From contig DHJG01000113.1 in the NCBI GenBank assembly GCA_002404215.1, positions 7,172 through 15,305 on the forward strand: DNA of 8,134 nucleotides, read 5' to 3'. Both the position numbers and the translations under genes were made by a program. This document shows positions 5,681 to 8,134 of this stretch, piece after piece (within the stretch, counting starts at the first letter, position 1; each line of letters begins with the position of its first letter). This DNA is from Desulfosporosinus sp. UBA4726. Its GTDB lineage: Bacteria; Bacillota; Desulfitobacteriia; Desulfitobacteriales; Desulfitobacteriaceae. Under the pieces are notes generated by a model that was given only the letters and a program-made list of their open reading frames with translations, did not search any database and was not told the DNA's origin.

Positions 5681-7615
5681 TTAAGTATCTAGATTACGTA
5701 CATCCTTAGCATGGTGATTAATAAAGTCACGACGTGGTTCAACTTTATCTCCCATCAATACTGTAAACATTTCTTCAGACCGCATAGCATCTTCTATCGT
5801 CACTTGCAATACCGTGCGCGTTGCAGGATCCATCGTAGTTTCCCACAACTGATCCGGATTCATTTCTCCCAAACCTTTATAGCGTTGAAGTTCAACTTTT
5901 TCCCTGCCTATTCTGTCTAGGATTATACTGAGTTCTTTATCAGTATAAGCATATTGAATGTCTCTCCCCTTCTTAACCTTAAAGAGAGGGGGCTGCGCAA
6001 TGTAAACATAATGATTTTCGATCAAAGGCCGCATATAGCGATAAAAAAAGGTTAATAGGAGTGTCCTAATATGAGCACCATCTACATCAGCATCTGTCAT
6101 TATAATCAACTTATGATAGCGTGCTTTTGTAATATCAAATTCATCTGAAATACCAGTTCCCATCGCGGTAATCATTGCTCTTATTTCGACATTCCCCAAT
6201 ATTTTATCGAGTCTAGCCTTTTCTACATTAAGAATTTTTCCACGTAGAGGCAATATAGCTTGGAACCTTCGATCTCTTCCTTGTTTGGCCGAACCACCTG
6301 CACTGTCACCCTCGACAAGGTACATTTCACACAGATCTGGCTCTTTCCAAGAACAATCCGCAAGTTTTCCCGGAAGGGAGGTTCCCTCTAAGGCACTTTT
6401 ACGACGGGTTAACTCACGCGCTTTACGAGCTGCATCACGTGCTCGTGCTGCTTGAACAGACTTATCGATAAATTTTCTAGCGATCGATGGATTCTCTTCC
6501 AGAAAAGTACTTAATCCTTCTCCTGTAGCAGAGTCCACAATACCTCTTATTTCACTGTTCCCCAATTTTGTCTTTGTTTGCCCTTCAAACTGAGGATCAG
6601 GCACTTTAACAGAAATCACGGCGGTTAATCCTTCCCGAATGTCATCTCCGGTCAGATTGGAATCAGCCGCTTTAATGATATTACCTTTACGAGCATAATC
6701 ATTAACTACTCGTGTTAAAGCAGATTTAAAACCTGCTTCATGAGTTCCTCCTTCTTGGGTATTAATATTATTGGCATATGAAAATAAATTTTCGGCATAA
6801 CTGTCATTATATTGCAGACATACTTCAACTTGAACATTATCCTTTGTTGCTTCAATATAAATCGGCTGAGGATGTAAACAATCTTTACTTTTATTTAGAT
6901 AACGAACAAAATCTTGAATACCACCTGTATGTAGAAATGTTTCTTTTACGTTTGTCCGCTCATCCGTCAAATTGATCGTTACACTCTTATTTAAAAAAGA
7001 AAGTTCTCTTAGGCGATGTGCTAGAAGATTAAAATCATAGACTGTCTCTTCAAAGATATCAGGATCGGGAATAAAGGTTATCTTTGTTCCATTATTCTCA
7101 GTTACCCCAATATTTACTAATTCCGAGGTTGGCTTTCCGATAGCATATTCCTGATGGTAGACATGACCCCCTTTAGAGACCTCAACAATCAACCACTTTG
7201 ACAAGGCATTAACGACACTTAAGCCTACTCCATGAAGGCCACCCGAAACTTTGTAAGCGCTCTCACTCCCGCCAAATTTACCACCGGCATGTAATACCGT
7301 CAAAGCAACTTCTACAGCAGGTTTTCCCGTTTTAGGATGTATGTCTACAGGGATTCCTCGGCCATTATCTATTACAGTAATGCTATTATCCTCATGAATA
7401 GAGACATCAATTAGATCGCAAAAACCGGCCAGAGCTTCGTCAATACTGTTATCGACGATCTCATAGACAAGATGATGGAGTCCCCTACTACTCGTTGTAC
7501 CAATATACATACCAGGACGCTTACGAACAGCTTCCAGTCCTTCAAGAACTTCAATTTGCCCTGCATTATAACTATCACTAGGATCCTGAACTTGAATATC
7601 TTTGTTTTCTTGCAA
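5681..7615 (-). CDS. gyrB: DNA gyrase subunit B (TTG start)
   Basis: This is the ATPase subunit of gyrase. It has 644 residues, typical of Gram-positive GyrB without the extra domain of the enterobacterial protein. The GHKL ATPase includes the general base E52 and N56 (YEIVDNSIDEAL), DNGRGIP (83-89), GGLHGVG (125-131) and the transducer-domain QTKTKL (346-351), whose K348 contacts ATP. The TOPRIM domain shows EGDSAGG (435-441, E435) and DADVDG with D508, D510 and D512 for metal. The C-terminal QRYKGLGEMNPDQLW (577-591) is conserved. The start codon is TTG at 7613-7615, supported by GGAGG (7624-7628) 8 bases before it; no in-frame ATG lies near. K148 aligns with E. coli R136, the coumarin-contact arginine. 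A strong promoter is 37 bases upstream. Confidence 0.98.
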   Translation of the reverse strand: MQENKDIQVQDPSDSYNAGQIEVLEGLEAVRKRPGMYIGTTSSRGLHHLVYEIVDNSIDEALAGFCDLIDVSIHEDNSITVIDNGRGIPVDIHPKTGKPAVEVALTVLHAGGKFGGSESAYKVSGGLHGVGLSVVNALSKWLIVEVSKGGHVYHQEYAIGKPTSELVNIGVTENNGTKITFIPDPDIFEETVYDFNLLAHRLRELSFLNKSVTINLTDERTNVKETFLHTGGIQDFVRYLNKSKDCLHPQPIYIEATKDNVQVEVCLQYNDSYAENLFSYANNINTQEGGTHEAGFKSALTRVVNDYARKGNIIKAADSNLTGDDIREGLTAVISVKVPDPQFEGQTKTKLGNSEIRGIVDSATGEGLSTFLEENPSIARKFIDKSVQAARARDAARKARELTRRKSALEGTSLPGKLADCSWKEPDLCEMYLVEGDSAGGSAKQGRDRRFQAILPLRGKILNVEKARLDKILGNVEIRAMITAMGTGISDEFDITKARYHKLIIMTDADVDGAHIRTLLLTFFYRYMRPLIENHYVYIAQPPLFKVKKGRDIQYAYTDKELSIILDRIGREKVELQRYKGLGEMNPDQLWETTMDPATRTVLQVTIEDAMRSEEMFTVLMGDKVEPRRDFINHHAKDVRNLDT

Positions 7616-7623
7616 AGCTGTTT

Positions 7624-7628
7624 CCTCC
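7624..7628 (-). promoter_or_regulatory. gyrB ribosome binding site (supports the TTG start)
   Basis: GGAGG on the minus strand within GGGAGGAAA, 8 bases before TTG at 7613-7615. It fits a TTG start and leaves no room for a nearby alternative. Confidence 0.85.
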
Positions 7629-7651
7629 CAATAAATACCTTCAACCGTATT

Positions 7652-7680
7652 ATTATACCCTAAATAGTTACCCGTTTCAA
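7652..7680 (-). promoter_or_regulatory. gyrBA promoter, sigma-A type
   Basis: On the minus strand TTGAAA (7675-7680), a 17-base spacer and a perfect TATAAT (7652-7657). The predicted start near 7645 gives a leader of about 30 bases carrying the gyrB ribosome binding site. It is the strongest promoter in the window and would drive gyrB and gyrA. Confidence 0.88.
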
Positions 7681-7708
7681 TTTATCAAATAAGATAGTCG
7701 CCATTCAT
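7660..7708 (-). other. two overlapping micro-ORFs with a good ribosome binding site, upstream of gyrB
   Basis: GGAGG (7718-7722) lies 9 bases before an ATG at 7708 that opens a 7-codon frame (MNGDYLI, stop at 7685-7687). A second ATG at 7704 in another frame gives 14 codons (MATILFDKLKRVTI), ending at 7660-7662 just before the gyrB -10 box. The gyrB -35 box lies inside the longer frame. These may be a leader peptide or a remnant of a gene start left by rearrangement. No homology is recognised, and chance is quite possible. Confidence 0.15.
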
Positions 7709-7731
7709 CACTTATTTCCTCCGTTACAAGA

Positions 7732-7790
7732 CCCAGGACACAGTGTCACACGAGCGCAATGTCTATATTTAAACAAAATTAGCAAACTCC
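7732..7790. repeat. R module, copy 1 (of 2) in the gyrB upstream array
   Basis: This 59-base stretch aligns along its whole length with 8002-8060, about three quarters identical with a one-base shift. Shared blocks include AGTGTCACAC and AGCAAACT. It includes the palindrome GACACAGTGTC (7738-7748) and is directly followed by an S module. Compared with copy 2 it is richer in A and T in its second half, so the two copies have drifted. Confidence 0.75.
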
Positions 7791-7798
7791 ATGTAAAA

Positions 7799-7846
7799 GG
7801 CCCCAGACACGCTCCAGGTACAAGTCAAGAACTGTCTCTACTTGCA
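7799..7846. repeat. S module, copy 1
   Basis: It starts GGCCCCAGACACGCTC, a degraded version of the CCCC/GGGG hairpin in the other S copies. A hairpin CAAGT (7821-7825) with ACTTG (7840-7844) follows, containing AAGAACTGTCTCTACTTGC. It aligns with copy 2 at 7879-7924. Confidence 0.65.
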
Positions 7847-7872
7847 CACGTCGCCAGTCACGTCCTTTTTTC

Positions 7873-7894
7873 ATAAAAGACCCCATACACGGGG
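7873..7894 (-). terminator. weak terminator-like hairpin within S copy 2
   Basis: On the minus strand CCCC (7894-7891), loop GTGTAT and GGGG (7884-7881) are followed by TCTTTTAT. The stem is only 4 G-C pairs. It could reduce transcription entering from the gene upstream of gyrB, but it may simply be the repeat's own hairpin beside a chance T-run. Confidence 0.3.
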
Positions 7895-7924
7895 CAGTGC
7901 AAGCAAGAACCGTCCCTACTTGCA
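7879..7924. repeat. S module, copy 2
   Basis: GACCCCATACACGGGGCAG is followed by a hairpin with perfect arms TGCAAG (7898-7903) and CTTGCA (7919-7924) enclosing CAAGAACCGTCCCTA. GTCCCTACTTGC (7912-7923) also occurs in the pdxT-serS gap in the opposite orientation (plus-strand 1558-1569). The AAGAACCGTCCC core resembles repeats that, from memory, lie near IS200-like REP-associated transposases in Firmicutes; this link is not tested here. Confidence 0.7.
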
Positions 7925-7928
7925 TTCA

Positions 7929-7955
7929 AGACGGTGCACATAGAATGTGCCGTCT
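7929..7955. repeat. bulged 11-bp hairpin
   Basis: AGACG (7929-7933) and GCACAT (7936-7941) pair with ATGTGC (7945-7950) and CGTCT (7951-7955). The loop is AGA and GT (7934-7935) is bulged out. No T-run follows. It sits between S copy 2 and the C-rich tract. Confidence 0.7.
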
Positions 7956-8004
7956 CCCCAACGTGTCTCCCGTTCCCTCGCTCCGCCGTCCCCGACCCAA
8001 GCCC
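7956..8004. other. C-rich tract with six runs of three or more C (G-runs on the minus strand)
   Basis: Runs of C at 7956-7959, 7969-7971, 7975-7977, 7990-7993, 7996-7998 and 8002-8004. On the minus strand, the gyrB sense strand, these are six G-runs with gaps of 9, 3, 12, 2 and 3 bases. A G-quadruplex is possible but one gap is long, so formation is uncertain. There is no coding potential here. Confidence 0.55.
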
Positions 8005-8060
8005 AAGACGTAGTGTCACACAAGCGCGACGTCTTTACGTAAGCAGCCCAGCAAACTTCC
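8002..8060. repeat. R module, copy 2
   Basis: Partner of 7732-7790. It has a perfect 7-bp inverted repeat, AAGACGT (8005-8011) with ACGTCTT (8029-8035), then the palindrome TTACGTAA (8035-8042). In copy 1 the same stem is kept partly through a G-C to A-T change and a G-T pair, with one mismatch, which hints that structure has been maintained. Confidence 0.75.
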
Positions 8061-8072
8061 GTTCAAGCGACC

Positions 8073-8106
8073 GACCCCAAACACGGGGCAGAGCACAAGG
8101 ATGTGC
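8073..8106. repeat. S module, copy 3, with an AGGA-loop hairpin in place of the CAAG hairpin
   Basis: GACCCCAAACACGGGGCAG matches S copy 2 except for one base. It is followed by GCACA-AGGA-TGTGC (8093-8106), a hairpin of the family seen at 1522-1586, where copies 1 and 2 have the CAAG/CTTG hairpin. The array is therefore built from interchangeable hairpin modules. Confidence 0.7.
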
Positions 8107-8118
8107 GATGCCGACCAT

Positions 8119-8134
8119 GCGCCAAGGACGGCGC
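8119..8134. repeat. AGGA-family hairpin at the window edge
   Basis: GCGCC (8119-8123) and GGCGC (8130-8134) are perfect 5-bp complements around AAGGAC. The centre CCAAGGA matches the units in the pdxT-serS gap, but the arms are different and still complementary. More of this array may continue beyond the window. Confidence 0.6.

Noticed and set aside
7411..7644. 77-codon minus-strand frame overlapping the gyrB start
   Set aside because: Its frame conflicts with the conserved GyrB N-terminus, which has the better ribosome binding site.
7681..8134. Replication origin (DnaA boxes) or CRISPR array
   Set aside because: No TTATNCACA-type clusters were seen, and the repeats are irregular, diverged and modular with no uniform spacers.

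Overview
The window looks like the start of the replication-origin-proximal gene cluster of a low-to-mid GC Firmicute, most likely a Clostridia member near Desulfosporosinus/Desulfitobacterium. This rests on three things: the order gyrB-gyrA-pdxS-pdxT-serS, strong GGAGG-type ribosome binding sites with a TTG start, and gyrase subunits of Gram-positive type (GyrB without the enterobacterial insertion). The genus is an inference from memory of protein style and cannot be confirmed here. Every gene is on the minus strand, so transcription runs from high to low coordinates.

Layout in transcription order: 7616-8134 has no gene and holds a GC-richer, modular array of diverged repeats and hairpins, followed by a near-consensus gyrB promoter. 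gyrB (TTG start) and gyrA follow, 14 bases apart. A new promoter overlapping the gyrA stop codon drives pdxS and pdxT, which are 2 bases apart. A 212-base gap then carries hairpin repeats, a perfect 20-bp inverted repeat and an intrinsic terminator only 25 bases before the serS start codon. serS comes next, then an AT-rich inverted repeat, and finally the first 21 bases of a tRNA-Ser gene cut by the window edge.

Functionally: GyrB and GyrA form DNA gyrase. PdxS and PdxT form pyridoxal 5'-phosphate synthase. SerRS charges tRNA-Ser, so the synthetase and one of its substrate tRNAs are adjacent. The coding genes are intact and ordinary. The unusual content is in the non-coding gaps: (1) a family of small hairpins with an AGGA-type loop and compensating arm changes, in both the pdxT-serS gap and the gyrB upstream region; (2) a modular R/S repeat array upstream of gyrB; (3) a serS leader whose terminator can form an alternative structure exposing UGGC, without a recognisable T-box sequence.
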